Below are positions 18,302 to 27,125 of a stretch of DNA of 64,000 bases, piece after piece; the first letter of the stretch is position 1; every line of letters starts with the position of its first letter. This DNA is from Streptomyces griseochromogenes. Lineage in GTDB: Bacteria; Actinomycetota; Actinomycetes; Streptomycetales; Streptomycetaceae. Position numbers and translations under genes: made by a program. The stretch lies in NCBI RefSeq assembly GCF_001542625.1, contig NZ_CP016279.1, positions 10,700,675-10,764,674 of the forward strand. The letters run 5' to 3'. The notes under the pieces were generated by a model. That model worked only from the letters and a program-made list of their open reading frames with translations, did no database searches and was not told where the DNA came from.

Positions 18302-19819
18302 TCAGTAGCCGACGACGACCAGTTCCTCGACGGAGTCGTGCCATATACGGTCCGACGGGATCCCGCTGTCGCGCAGCACGTCGACCCCGCTGCGGATCAT
18401 TCCGGGCGGGCCGGAGAGATAGGCGTCGTACTCGTTCCAGGGGCCGTACTCCCGTATGGCGTCGGGAAGCTGGAGATGGGCCTGCTGGTCGATGATCGCC
18501 CGGACGGAGAGCCACGGGTGGCTCTGCTGGAGCCTGAGCATGGTCTCGATGTCGTACAGATCGTGGTCGGTGCGGGCGCCGTAGAAGACCTCGACCGGCC
18601 GTCGTTCGCCGTGCTCGGCGACATCCTCGACCAGGGCCTTGATGGGCGCTATGCCGGTGCCGCCGCCCAGACACAGCAGCCCGCTGACGGTGGTGTGGTC
18701 GACGGTCATCGAACCGGTCGGCGGACCGAGGCGTATGACGTCTCCGGGCCGGGACCGGTGCACCAGCGCGTTGGAGACCCAGCCGGCCGGGACCGCCTTC
18801 ACATGGAACGTCAGCAGTCCGTCCGAGCGGGGCGCCGAGGCAAAGGAGTAGTGCCGCCAGACCCGGGGCCACCAGGGCGTCTCCACGCTGGCGTACTGCC
18901 CGGCGAGGAACGGATAGGGCTGGTCGGGGCGGACGGTGAGGACCGCGACATCGGAGGTCCTGAGGTCGTGCGTGACGATCTCGGCGTGCCACCAGGCCGG
19001 GGCACGCAGTTCATCCACCGCCGCGGCGTCGATCATCACCTGCGAGATCGTCGTGTAGGCCCGCACCCAGGCCTCCTCGGTCTCCGGGTCCCAGACGGCG
19101 GCGGCGTACTTGCTCAGCGCGCCGATCAGGCATTCGCCCACCGCCGGGTAGTGCTCGGGGCGTGTGCCGTACTTGCGATGTCCGCGGCCCAGGTTCTGCA
19201 GGTAGTCGACGAGCACGGGCGTGTTGTCGATGTGCTCGGCCGCGGTGAGCAGCGCCTTCAGCAGCCGGTCCCGCTGGGTGTCCATCGCGGCCGGGAACAT
19301 CGGCCGTACCTCGGGGTGGCGGACGAAGAGCAACGCGTAGAAGTAGGAGGTGACCTTGTCGGCGATGGGAGCGATCTCGGCCATCGTGCGGCGGATGACC
19401 AGGGCGTCCGGGGAGGCTTCCTCGGCGGGCGGAGCGGGGCGCTGGACGGGCACGCGCTCGGGGACGGTCGCCGCGACGCCCGGGAGCGAAGGCTCGGGAG
19501 CCGGAGGGCGCTGAGGGCTCCAAGGGGCTGACGGGCCCGGCGGGACGGGCCAGGCGGCCTGAGGGGCCGGAGGCGCGGACGCGCCTGGCTCCAGGGTCCC
19601 GGCGGGCTGTGCGGCGGGCGCCTCGGGGGCGTCGGTCCTGGGGCGAGCCGCGTCCACCCCGGTCGGCAGGCCCATGGGCCGTACCACCGTGGGCTCGCGG
19701 CCCTCGGCCGTCTCCGGATCACCGTCCGGCGACGGGGCCGGTGGCACCTTGCGCGGCGTGAACCAGCCGCCACCGTCCGCTATGCCGTTCTCCCCCGACG
19801 TGGTGGCCGGAGCGTCCAT
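18302..19819 (-). CDS. flavohemoglobin-like globin/FAD/NAD(P)H oxidoreductase
   Basis: 505-residue protein in three parts: a Pro/Ala-rich disordered N-terminus (about 1-125), a globin domain (about 130-270, with G-H-R-K-Y-G-x3-E-H-Y carrying the probable proximal His) and a ferredoxin-reductase-like module (R-H-Y-S-F-A for FAD, G-G-G-T-G-I-A-P and F-Y-G-A-R-T for NAD(P)H, then Y-L-S-G-P-P-G-M). Family members act as nitric oxide dioxygenases, with electrons passing NAD(P)H to FAD to heme. ATG 19819, six bases after GAGGG, is preferred over starts up to 73 codons upstream. The long N-terminal extension is absent from enteric Hmp. Confidence 0.9.
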   Translation of the reverse strand: MDAPATTSGENGIADGGGWFTPRKVPPAPSPDGDPETAEGREPTVVRPMGLPTGVDAARPRTDAPEAPAAQPAGTLEPGASAPPAPQAAWPVPPGPSAPWSPQRPPAPEPSLPGVAATVPERVPVQRPAPPAEEASPDALVIRRTMAEIAPIADKVTSYFYALLFVRHPEVRPMFPAAMDTQRDRLLKALLTAAEHIDNTPVLVDYLQNLGRGHRKYGTRPEHYPAVGECLIGALSKYAAAVWDPETEEAWVRAYTTISQVMIDAAAVDELRAPAWWHAEIVTHDLRTSDVAVLTVRPDQPYPFLAGQYASVETPWWPRVWRHYSFASAPRSDGLLTFHVKAVPAGWVSNALVHRSRPGDVIRLGPPTGSMTVDHTTVSGLLCLGGGTGIAPIKALVEDVAEHGERRPVEVFYGARTDHDLYDIETMLRLQQSHPWLSVRAIIDQQAHLQLPDAIREYGPWNEYDAYLSGPPGMIRSGVDVLRDSGIPSDRIWHDSVEELVVVGY

Positions 19820-20144
19820 GGTGTGCCCTCGCCTCGAACATCTTTCGGTCGGTCTGCGTACCTTCTTCTGGGAAGGTGCATGCTTTCCCCCGGCGGACGG
19901 CCAGCCGTAGCACTCTCCGCAGCATCCCATCCTGAGCGGATCCCGCGGCGGTGTACCCGGAAACGAGGGTGTTCGATCTCTTCGTCCCGTGAGGCTGCCT
20001 GCCCTGCTCTCGGCCCGCACGGGATGTGTGCACTCCATCCCGGACGTGAACCGGAGTCGACCCTACCGGCCGTGGCCACGCGCACAAGTCCCGCCTTCCT
20101 TCGCCACGAATCTCACATGGGGCGAACCATGCACTCCCCTTCAA
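19820..20144. other. 325-bp intergenic region, flavohemoglobin / HAD phosphatase
   Basis: No credible gene on either strand. It must carry the promoter for the flavohemoglobin gene (read leftward). At its right edge CTATGGGA (20145-20152, overlapping the HAD stop) and TCCCATAG (20176-20183) are inverted, but the arms are widely spaced and I would not call a terminator. Confidence 0.4.
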
Positions 20145-20777
20145 CTATGGGACGGCCCTCACCAATTCATAGGCATCCCATAGATCCCGCCCCTTGTAGG
20201 AGTACGTGGCGATCCCGGCCAGGTGGCCATCCGCATTGACCGCCACGGAAACCGGTACAGCAGCAAACAGATCCTTGTCCGACAGCGAATCGCCGTATGC
20301 GACGCAGTCCGCACGCGACACCCCGAACTCCTGGCAGAGCCGGTCAGCGACGGTCACCTTGGCCGCGGAGCTGAGCACTCCGGCCGGGTCGACGCGCTCG
20401 GTGAACGGTACGGAGGGAAAACGCGATCCATGGGCCGCGTGCGCGCCCCAGCCCAGGAGACGTTCCACGAAGAAGGACGGCGAGAGGGACACGACCGCGC
20501 AGAAGTCGCCCGCGCGACGGATCTCCGCCCAGACCTCGCGGATCCGGGCCAGCCAAGGAGCCCCCTCGAAGGCCGCGCTCACATGCGCCTCGGTGAGGTC
20601 TGCCCACAGGCCGTAGACCTCGGTCGCATACTCCGGCGGACCGATCCTTCCTTCGGCGATCGCCCGGTCGAGCGCCACCGTCTCCGCCTCTCTGCCCAGT
20701 TGGCGTGAAATCTCCACCGGCGCGGTGGTGCCGTGCAGCAAAGTGCCGTCAAGGTCGAAGAGATGAAGTCTCGCCAT
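20145..20777 (-). CDS. HAD-superfamily hydrolase (subfamily IB, SerB-like)
   Basis: 210-residue haloacid-dehalogenase-type phosphatase. Motif I is F-D-L-D-G-T-L-L at residues 7-14 (nucleophile Asp), motif II is the V-V-S-L-S-P-S serine region near residue 98, and the C-terminal motif Y-G-D-S-L-S-D-K-D-L-F (about 165) holds the metal aspartates. The helical cap between motifs I and II marks subfamily IB (phosphoserine phosphatase and relatives). The substrate is unknown. An exact parS lies 28 bp upstream of the start. Confidence 0.87.
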   Translation of the reverse strand: MARLHLFDLDGTLLHGTTAPVEISRQLGREAETVALDRAIAEGRIGPPEYATEVYGLWADLTEAHVSAAFEGAPWLARIREVWAEIRRAGDFCAVVSLSPSFFVERLLGWGAHAAHGSRFPSVPFTERVDPAGVLSSAAKVTVADRLCQEFGVSRADCVAYGDSLSDKDLFAAVPVSVAVNADGHLAGIATYSYKGRDLWDAYELVRAVP

Positions 20778-20804
20778 GGGGTACGAGGCTAAGGGGCCAC
20801 CGCT

Positions 20805-20818
20805 GTTTCACGTGAAAC
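20805..20818. promoter_or_regulatory. parS: parS site (exact)
   Basis: GTTTCACGTGAAAC in the 80-bp divergent gap between the HAD phosphatase and the double GNAT gene, so ParB occupancy could affect both promoters. Confidence 0.93.
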
Positions 20819-20857
20819 ACCCGCGCCCCGTCCACGACCTGTGGGATTGGCCACGAC

Positions 20858-21796
20858 ATGGCCAAAAGCACTTGCGTCCCTATCGAAACAGGTGGACGTC
20901 AGGGGTACCGGTCGGACAGCCTGACCTGCGTGCCGACTCCTTCCCTCGCTGCTCTGCCCATTCGACGTCTGACGCTCCGGGATCTCACCGCCTGCGCCGA
21001 CTTGTCCGAAGACCGGGGGTGGCCCCGCGAGGAACACAAATGGGGCTTTCTCCTCACGGCCGGCAAGGGCTACGGCATCGACGACCCCGACGGCGGGCTC
21101 GTCGCCGCATGCGTCGTCACGGAGTACGGCTCCTGGGAGCGGTCGGATCTGGGCGCCATCGGCATGGTCCTGGTGGCCGAGCGCCACGCCCGCCAGGGCG
21201 TCGGTCGTCGCCTGATGCGGCATGTCGTATCGGCCATGGCCACCACACCGCTGACCCTGCACGCCACCCCCAACGGGCGCCCGCTCTACGAAGAACTGGG
21301 CTTCAAGGTCACCGGCCGGGCCGAGATGCTCACGGGACACTTCACGCCCGGCGGGCCGGAATCCGGGGTGTCGACGCGTGCCGCCACCGCGGAGGACCTG
21401 CCCGAGATTCTCCGGCTCGACGAGGAGGTGTTCGGCGCCGACCGCACTCCCCTCATCACACGCCTGCCCGCCTTCGCCGACCTGTTGTGCGTGGCCGAGG
21501 AGGGCGGCCGGATCATCGGTTACACGGCCGCCTGGCCCAATATGGACACCCATGTCGTCGGCCCGCTGATCGCCCGGGACACACAGACGGCCCAGGCCCT
21601 CATCACCTCGCTCGCCGCTCACACCGACCGGCCGCTGCGCACCGACATCGACGTACGCCACGAGGAGCTGCTGGCCTGGGCGAAGGCGCGGGGACTCGTC
21701 TCCGTGGCCTTCAACGCCGTCATGACCTACGGCATCACGGACCTGCCGGGGGACTGGACGCGCCGGTTCGCGCCCCTGACGGTGGCCGCCGGCTGA
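20858..21796 (+). CDS. GNAT-family N-acetyltransferase, two tandem GNAT-like domains
   Basis: About 290-312 residues. The first GNAT domain (about residues 35-165) has the acetyl-CoA loop R-H-A-R-Q-G-V-G-R-R-L-M (Q/R-x2-G-x-G/A pattern). The second half (about 170-305) has a weaker GNAT-like fold with a less conserved loop, as in two-domain acetyltransferases. The substrate is unknown. The start is uncertain: ATG 20858 and GTG 20930 are both in frame without a clear ribosome site; the conserved domain begins shortly after the GTG. A terminator hairpin follows. Confidence 0.75.
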   Translation: MAKSTCVPIETGGRQGYRSDSLTCVPTPSLAALPIRRLTLRDLTACADLSEDRGWPREEHKWGFLLTAGKGYGIDDPDGGLVAACVVTEYGSWERSDLGAIGMVLVAERHARQGVGRRLMRHVVSAMATTPLTLHATPNGRPLYEELGFKVTGRAEMLTGHFTPGGPESGVSTRAATAEDLPEILRLDEEVFGADRTPLITRLPAFADLLCVAEEGGRIIGYTAAWPNMDTHVVGPLIARDTQTAQALITSLAAHTDRPLRTDIDVRHEELLAWAKARGLVSVAFNAVMTYGITDLPGDWTRRFAPLTVAAG

Positions 21797-21810
21797 GTGG
21801 TCGCACGGCA

Positions 21811-21846
21811 AACACCGGCCCACCGCCGGGGGCGGGGGCCGGTGTT
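21811..21846. terminator. bidirectional terminator between convergent genes
   Basis: Stem AACACCGGCCC / GGGCCGGTGTT (11 bp, 14-nt GC-rich loop) between the GNAT gene and the HbpS-like gene. Confidence 0.75.
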
Positions 21847-21867
21847 GTCACGGCGCGGGGAGCCTGG

Positions 21868-22287
21868 TCAGGCGAGTGCCCGGACAGCTGCTGCGGCGAA
21901 GCCGTGGTCCTGGTCCGGCGCACCGCCACCGACGCCGATCGCGCCGATCAGACGGCCGTCCCGGTGGACGGGGACACCGCCCGCGATGAACAGCAGGGGC
22001 CGGTCGAGGGCCGTGGGCAGCGTGTGGAAGAGGCCTCCGGGCTGTACGGCGTCGACCAGGTCGGCGGTGGCCGCGTTCAGCTGGAGCGCCGTGTAGGCCT
22101 TACGGGTGCTGGTCTCGCCGGAGATCAGCACAGCCCGGTCGTCGCGGCGGAACGCGAGCAGGTGGCCGCCGGCGTCCAGCACGGTGACGCTGACGGTGAC
22201 TCCGGCCTGCTCGGCTGCGCGCCGGGCGGTGGCGACGAGCAGCTCGGCGTCCTCGGTGGTGAGCGGGGCGACGGTGGTGGTGCTCAT
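21868..22287 (-). CDS. GlcG/HbpS-family protein
   Basis: 139-residue GlcG/HbpS-like protein. The family fold is recognisable from V-L-D-A-G-G-H-L-L-A-F near residue 40, S-T-R-K-A-Y-T-A near 61 and the C-terminal G-A-I-G-V-G-G-G-x-P-D-Q-D block. Secreted HbpS binds heme and senses oxidative stress, but this protein has no signal peptide, so it is a cytoplasmic relative of unknown ligand. It lies 120 bp downstream of the MFS gene in the same direction and may be read with it. Confidence 0.85.
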   Translation of the reverse strand: MSTTTVAPLTTEDAELLVATARRAAEQAGVTVSVTVLDAGGHLLAFRRDDRAVLISGETSTRKAYTALQLNAATADLVDAVQPGGLFHTLPTALDRPLLFIAGGVPVHRDGRLIGAIGVGGGAPDQDHGFAAAAVRALA

Positions 22288-22407
22288 GGAGCGTTCTCCT
22301 TGGTGCGGTGGTACGTGCGGTGAGGTGGAGCCATGCGGACCGGGGCTGTGCGCGCCCCGGTGGTCCGGGCGTTGGCCGGATGGTGACGTTCTGCGGTCCC
22401 GGCGGGC

Positions 22408-23616
22408 TCAGTGGTGGACGGGGGTCCGCTGCCCGGCGGGCGTTCCGGAGACCACCACCGCGCTGCGGGCGTCGGAGCGGCGCTCCAGGGTGGCCGAGAG
22501 GACGGCGAGGACCAGGGCGGCCGCGGCAAGTGCGGCGCCGACCCAGTTGGGGGCGGTGTAGCCGAAGCCGGCCGCGATCACGATGCCGCCGAGCCAGGCG
22601 GAGAGGGCGTTGCCCAGGTTGAAGGCGCCGATGTTCACGGCCGACGCCAGCGTCGGGGCACCGTGCGCCTGATCGAGGACGCGCTTCTGCAGGGGCGGGA
22701 CGGTCGCGAAGCCGAGGGCGCCGATCAGGGCGATGGTCACGGCGGCCGCGATCTTGTTGTGTGCGGTGAGCGTGAAGAGCGCGAGGACGACGGCCAGGGC
22801 GCCCAGTGAGACGTACAGCATCGGCATCAGCGCGCGGTCGGCGAACTTGCCGCCGATGAGGTTGCCGCCGACCATGCCGAGGCCGAAGAGGACCAGCAGC
22901 CAGGTGACCGAGCCGTCGGCGAAGCCGGCGATGTGGGTCATCATCGGGGCGATGTAGGTGATGGCCGCGAAGACACCACCGAAGCCGAGAACAGTCATCG
23001 CCATGGCGAGCAGGACCTGGGCGTTCTTGAAGGCGGCCAGTTCATGACGGAGATGCACGCCTTCGGGCCTGGGCATCTCGGGCACCAGCTTGGCGATGCC
23101 GACCAGCCCCACGACACCGAGCGCGGCGACGATGCCGAAGGTGACACGCCAGCCGACGTTCTGCCCGATGAGCGTGCCCAGCGGGACGCCGATCACGTTG
23201 GCGACGGTCAGGCCGGTGAACATCATGGCGATGGCTCCGGCCTTCTTGTCGGGGGCCACCAGCTCGGCCGCGGCGACCGAGCCGATGCCGAAGAAGGCGC
23301 CGTGGGCAAGAGAGGCGACCACCCGTCCGATCAGCATGATCGCGAAGGCGGGGGCCACGGCGGAGAGCAGGTTCCCGGCGATGAACAGGCCCATCAGCAG
23401 CATCAGCATGCGCTTGCGCGGGAGCTTGGTGCCGAGCACCGTCATCAACGGGGCGCCGATCACCACCCCCAGGGCGTACCCGGTCACGAGCAGGCCCGCC
23501 GTGGGGATGGAGACCCCGAAGTCTTCTGCCACCTCGGGCAGCAAACCCATGATCACGAACTCTGTCGTGCCGATTCCGAAGGCCCCGATCGCGAGGGCCA
23601 GAAGCGCGAGAGGCAT
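22408..23616 (-). CDS. MFS drug-efflux transporter (DHA1 type)
   Basis: 402-residue, 12-helix major facilitator. The N-terminus L-A-I-G-A-F-G-I-G-T-T-E-F-V-I-M-G-L and the loop G-A-P-L-M-T-V-L-G-T-K-L-P-R-K are typical of the AraJ/chloramphenicol-type DHA1 subfamily, which exports drugs or sugars by proton antiport. ATG 23616 begins M-P-L-A-L-L; a GTG 17 codons upstream would place the start inside the operator region. It is divergent from a MarR regulator, with a symmetric operator in the shared promoter, the classic layout of a drug-inducible pump. Confidence 0.9.
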   Translation of the reverse strand: MPLALLALAIGAFGIGTTEFVIMGLLPEVAEDFGVSIPTAGLLVTGYALGVVIGAPLMTVLGTKLPRKRMLMLLMGLFIAGNLLSAVAPAFAIMLIGRVVASLAHGAFFGIGSVAAAELVAPDKKAGAIAMMFTGLTVANVIGVPLGTLIGQNVGWRVTFGIVAALGVVGLVGIAKLVPEMPRPEGVHLRHELAAFKNAQVLLAMAMTVLGFGGVFAAITYIAPMMTHIAGFADGSVTWLLVLFGLGMVGGNLIGGKFADRALMPMLYVSLGALAVVLALFTLTAHNKIAAAVTIALIGALGFATVPPLQKRVLDQAHGAPTLASAVNIGAFNLGNALSAWLGGIVIAAGFGYTAPNWVGAALAAAALVLAVLSATLERRSDARSAVVVSGTPAGQRTPVHH

Positions 23617-23666
23617 GGGGGGATACACCTTCCCAAAGGATTGCAGGAGCGCTTTACGTGCGTTCA

Positions 23667-23708
23667 CAATAGTTGCAGACGCGGGCTACATGCAACCGAA
23701 GACTATTG
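23667..23708. promoter_or_regulatory. operator in the MFS/MarR divergent promoter
   Basis: CAATAGTTGCA (23667-23677) and TGCAAC (23691-23696) plus ACTATTG (23702-23708) give two overlapping inverted pairs, GTTGCA/TGCAAC and CAATAGT/ACTATTG. The symmetric, AT-rich layout between the divergent genes is what a MarR dimer would bind to repress both. Confidence 0.65.
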
Positions 23709-23759
23709 CGAAGGTGCTCTACCCTGGATTCAGCCGCTCCGGGACAGAGGAAAACGCCA

Positions 23760-24218
23760 ATGACAGCGACGGACCCCGCGCTCACCGCCCTCGCCCAGGG
23801 CTGGTCCGCCCTCGCTCTCCTGCACGGGAGGATCGAGGCGCACATCGAGCGCGCCCTGCAGGCCGGGCACGACCTGAGCGTGCGCGAGTACTCCCTGCTC
23901 GACGTGCTGAGCCGGCAGCACGACGGCGAAGGCGGCCATCTGCAGATGAAGCAGGTCGCCGACGCGGTCGTGCTCAGCCAGAGCGCCACCACGCGGCTGG
24001 TGACCCGCCTGGAGGACCGCGGCCTGCTGGAGCGCTACCTGTGCCCCACCGACCGCCGCGGCATCTACACCAACGTCACCGAGGCGGGTCTGAGGCTGCT
24101 CGAGGAAGCGCGGCCCACCAATGACGGCGCCCTGCGCGAGGCTCTCGACGGGGCGGCCAGGAATCCCGAGCTGGCCCCCCTGGTGCGGGTCGTCGAGTCC
24201 CTGAACGTGCCCGCATAG
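23760..24218 (+). CDS. MarR-family transcriptional regulator
   Basis: 152-residue MarR protein with central winged HTH: L-Q-M-K-Q-V-A-D-A-V-V-L-S-Q-S-A-T-T-R-L-V-T-R-L-E-D-R-G-L-L-E, interrupted here only for length (about residues 62-92), followed by the wing D-R-R-G-I-Y. MarR dimers leave their operator on binding phenolic or drug ligands. ATG 23760 comes shortly after GAGGAAA. It sits divergent from the MFS pump and is its likely repressor. The downstream GNAT gene starts ten bases after the stop, so it is cotranscribed. Confidence 0.91.
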   Translation: MTATDPALTALAQGWSALALLHGRIEAHIERALQAGHDLSVREYSLLDVLSRQHDGEGGHLQMKQVADAVVLSQSATTRLVTRLEDRGLLERYLCPTDRRGIYTNVTEAGLRLLEEARPTNDGALREALDGAARNPELAPLVRVVESLNVPA

Positions 24219-24227
24219 GGTGCCGGC

Positions 24228-24680
24228 ATGGGAGATCTCGAAATGCGCCGTGCGACCGCGCAGGACCTGCCGACGATCGTCGCCATGCTTGCCGACGATC
24301 CACTGGGCGCCCAACGCGAGTCACCTGATGACCTGACGCCGTACCTGGCAGCGCTGGAACGGCTGAGCGCGGACCCGAACCAGCATCTGATGGTCGCCGT
24401 CCGCGACGGCCGGGTGATCGGAACCCTCCAGCTCACGATCATCCCTGGGCTCTCCCGCAAGGGAGCCACCCGCTCGATCATCGAAGGCGTCCGTATCCAC
24501 GCCGACGAGCGCGGCAGCGGCCTGGGCACACAGCTCATCGAGTGGGCGATCGAGGAATCCCGGCGCCTGGACTGCCAGTTGGTGCAGCTGACCTCCGACA
24601 GCAGCCGCACGGACGCCCGCCGTTTCTACGAGCGGCTCGGCTTCACCGCCTCGCACGTGGGTTTCAAGCTTCAGTTCTGA
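24228..24680 (+). CDS. GNAT-family N-acetyltransferase
   Basis: 150-residue single-domain GNAT. The acetyl-CoA loop is D-E-R-G-S-G-L-G-T-Q-L-I (R/Q-x2-G-x-G/A) near residue 89, and the C-terminus has the usual A-R-R-F-Y-E-R-L-G-F-T-A-S-H-V-G-F-K. It follows the MarR gene by ten bases, so it may be part of the same resistance-type response, for example acetylating an amine compound also exported by the MFS pump. That link is inference from position. Confidence 0.87.
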   Translation: MGDLEMRRATAQDLPTIVAMLADDPLGAQRESPDDLTPYLAALERLSADPNQHLMVAVRDGRVIGTLQLTIIPGLSRKGATRSIIEGVRIHADERGSGLGTQLIEWAIEESRRLDCQLVQLTSDSSRTDARRFYERLGFTASHVGFKLQF

Positions 24681-24688
24681 CGCAAGTC

Positions 24689-24720
24689 GGGGCGGGTGTT
24701 TCACGTGAAACACCCGCCCC
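24689..24720. terminator. parS: perfect palindrome: bidirectional terminator with an exact parS at its centre (24698-24711)
   Basis: A 32-bp perfect inverted repeat with outer arms GGGGCGGGT/ACCCGCCCC encloses GTTTCACGTGAAAC. It occupies the short gap between the convergent GNAT and serine hydrolase genes, nine bases after one stop and 12 bases from the other, where a terminator for both is expected. Confidence 0.85.
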
Positions 24721-24732
24721 GGGGCGGGCCGG

Positions 24733-26121
24733 CTAGTCTGCGATCCCGCGCCACCCCTCCGGGTCCACGCCGCCGGGCACCCCGGCGCCCTCCTCGTACG
24801 GCTGCCGCGTGAACACGAACGAGCCGAGGTCGAGATGGCTCACGCACCCGTTCGGGCGGCGTACGGGGCGGAGCAGTTCGCCGGCGTAGTAGCCCTCCAG
24901 GCCCGTCCACGTTCCGTCTCCGTTCGAGCGGAAGCGGGCCCGGCGTCCGCCACCGGTCAACGGCCCCAGGGCGAGGAGCCCGTCGGCCCTCACCCGCAAG
25001 GCAAAGGCATGCGTCCCCCAGTACCACTGCCCCGCCAACTCCAGTACCGCTGGATCCACTTCACGCAGCGGCCGCCACGGCTCGGGAATGCGCGGTTCCG
25101 CCTCGGCGACGATACGGACCAGGTCGGCACCCACCGCTCCCAGGAGCGGTCCGCTGGTGCAGTTGGCCAACACCACCGCCGCCACATCGTCCTCCACACT
25201 GATGGTGAGGTTCGCGAGGAAACCCGGCAGCGAGCCGGAGTGCCCGACGAGGAGTCGGCCGCCACGGTGCTGAATCTGCATACCGAGCCCATAGGTGGCA
25301 CCGTCCGCCACGTCCGCGCTCTCGGCGGGCGCTGCCGGTGTCCGCATCTCACGCACCGATTCAGCGCTGAGCACCCGGTCGTCTCCCCCGGCCAGGAAGG
25401 CGGCGAACCGCGCGAGGTCCCCGGTGGTGGACCACAGTTGGCCGGCCGGCGCCATCCGGCCGAGGTCCTCCAGCGGCTCCGGCAGCAGCGCGTCGGCCCA
25501 AGGGTGCACCGCCCAGCCACCCGCATGCGGCGCCTGCGGCTGGGGGCTGGTGCGGTGCAGGCCGAGCGGTTCGAGTACCTCGCGGCGCAGCACCTCTTCC
25601 CAAGGAGCGCCCCGAAGCTCCTCCACCAGCGCGCCGAGCAGCGTGTAGCCCGGATTGGAGTAGTGGTGGCACCGGCCGACGGGGTGCAGCTGGGGCTGCT
25701 CGCCGAGGACATCGCTCAGCTCGGGCCGCAGCGAGCCCGGGGTCCGCTCCCACCAGGGCCCGGGTGACTCCGCGGCCAGACCCGCGGTGTGCGCGAGCAG
25801 GTCGGCGATCGATGCCTCGCCGGCCCCGGTACCCGGCAGATGTTTCTCCAGGGGATCTCCGAGATCGAGCAGACCCTCGTCACGCAGCCGAAGCACCAGC
25901 ACGGCGGTGAACGTCTTGGTGATCGACCCGATCCGGTACTGCACATGGTCGTCGGGAGCATGCCCGTCGACCGAAGTCCGGGCGCCGTGCCAGACCGTCC
26001 GCCCTCCCCGCACGACCGCGGCGACCAGCGACGGAGCCCGCCCCTCGGCCTGCGCGACAGCGATCCGATGCAACAAGGCCCGCCGGGTCCCCGGGAGCAG
26101 CTCTTCCAGCGATGTCGTCAT
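24733..26121 (-). CDS. serine hydrolase, class C beta-lactamase-like
   Basis: 462-residue member of the class C beta-lactamase/D-Ala-D-Ala carboxypeptidase/esterase family. The S-x-x-K motif is S-I-T-K (about residue 66), Y-x-N is Y-S-N (about 147), and the H-x-G-type third motif is H-S-G-S near residue 335. A further C-terminal domain of about 100 residues is present. There is no signal peptide or lipobox from the chosen ATG 26121, so it is probably a cytoplasmic esterase or peptidase rather than a true beta-lactamase. Confidence 0.85.
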   Translation of the reverse strand: MTTSLEELLPGTRRALLHRIAVAQAEGRAPSLVAAVVRGGRTVWHGARTSVDGHAPDDHVQYRIGSITKTFTAVLVLRLRDEGLLDLGDPLEKHLPGTGAGEASIADLLAHTAGLAAESPGPWWERTPGSLRPELSDVLGEQPQLHPVGRCHHYSNPGYTLLGALVEELRGAPWEEVLRREVLEPLGLHRTSPQPQAPHAGGWAVHPWADALLPEPLEDLGRMAPAGQLWSTTGDLARFAAFLAGGDDRVLSAESVREMRTPAAPAESADVADGATYGLGMQIQHRGGRLLVGHSGSLPGFLANLTISVEDDVAAVVLANCTSGPLLGAVGADLVRIVAEAEPRIPEPWRPLREVDPAVLELAGQWYWGTHAFALRVRADGLLALGPLTGGGRRARFRSNGDGTWTGLEGYYAGELLRPVRRPNGCVSHLDLGSFVFTRQPYEEGAGVPGGVDPEGWRGIAD

Positions 26122-26312
26122 GGGTCCAGTCCATCCGGTGGAACGCCCGGCGTCGAATTCGTTTTCCCCGGCGACGCGGTGCGCGCGGAGAGAGTGTGCT
26201 CCGCCAGAACCGGCGCCTTCCCCCGTGCCCACCCACGGGCCCGTACCCGCGCCGTTCTGCCGACGGTGAAGACCAGCCCGACCAGGCTCGACGATCACTA
26301 CGGTCGAGTCTC

Positions 26313-27038
26313 ATGACGACGATCACCACGCGCACGGTCGAATACCCGGCCGACGGCTTGACAATGATCGGGCACCTGGCGCTCCCCGCCGGTGCCGACC
26401 GCCGGCCCGCGGTACTGCTCGGACCAGAGGGCCTGGGGCTCAGCGACGTCGAGCGCCGCCGGGCCGATGCCCTGGCTGAGCTGGGATACGTGGCGCTGGC
26501 CTTCGACCTCCACGGCGGGCGCTATTTGGGCGACCCCGAGGAGATGCTGGCCCGTTGCATGCCGCTGCTCGCCGACCCCGACCGGATGCGGGGCATCGGC
26601 CACGCGGCGCTCGACGTGTTGCGTGCCGAACCGCGGGCCGACCCCGACCGGATCGCCGCCGTCGGCTACGGCACGGGGGGCGCCATCGGGCTGGAACTCG
26701 GGCGCGACGGCGTCAACCTGCGCGTGATCGGGACAGTCAACGCACTGACCACGGGCCGACCGGGCGAGGCGGCACGCATTCGGTGCCCGGTGTGGGCCGG
26801 GGTCGGGTCGGAAGACCCGATCATGCCGCCCGCACAACGGGACGCGTTCACCGCCGAGATGCAGGCCGCGGGCGTCGACTGGCGCCTCGTGGTCTACGGC
26901 GGAGCCCTGCACGCCTTCCACCACCCACCGGTCGACCACACCGTGCGCCCCGGCGTCGGCTACCACCCGCAGCACGCACAGCGGGCCTGGTGCGACATCG
27001 TCGACCTGCTCGCCGAGTGCCTGCCCCTAACGGAGTGA
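26313..27038 (+). CDS. dienelactone hydrolase-family protein lacking the usual nucleophile
   Basis: 241-residue alpha/beta-hydrolase of the dienelactone hydrolase family. The strand before the elbow reads V-G-Y-G-T-G-G where active members have G-x-C-x-G-G or G-x-S-x-G-G, so the catalytic Cys/Ser position is Gly. The acid (G-S-E-D-P near residue 170) and histidine (A-L-H-A-F near 199) are present. It may use the neighbouring Thr, or be non-catalytic. ATG 26313 is the first in-frame start of the domain; it is divergent from the serine hydrolase. Confidence 0.82.
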   Translation: MTTITTRTVEYPADGLTMIGHLALPAGADRRPAVLLGPEGLGLSDVERRRADALAELGYVALAFDLHGGRYLGDPEEMLARCMPLLADPDRMRGIGHAALDVLRAEPRADPDRIAAVGYGTGGAIGLELGRDGVNLRVIGTVNALTTGRPGEAARIRCPVWAGVGSEDPIMPPAQRDAFTAEMQAAGVDWRLVVYGGALHAFHHPPVDHTVRPGVGYHPQHAQRAWCDIVDLLAECLPLTE

Positions 27039-27125
27039 GCCAGGGCGTCAGGGCTGCCATCGTCATGACACGACAGCGGTGAAAACGACACGGAGCCCGA
27101 GAACCTGCGTCTGCGTCCTGCCGGG

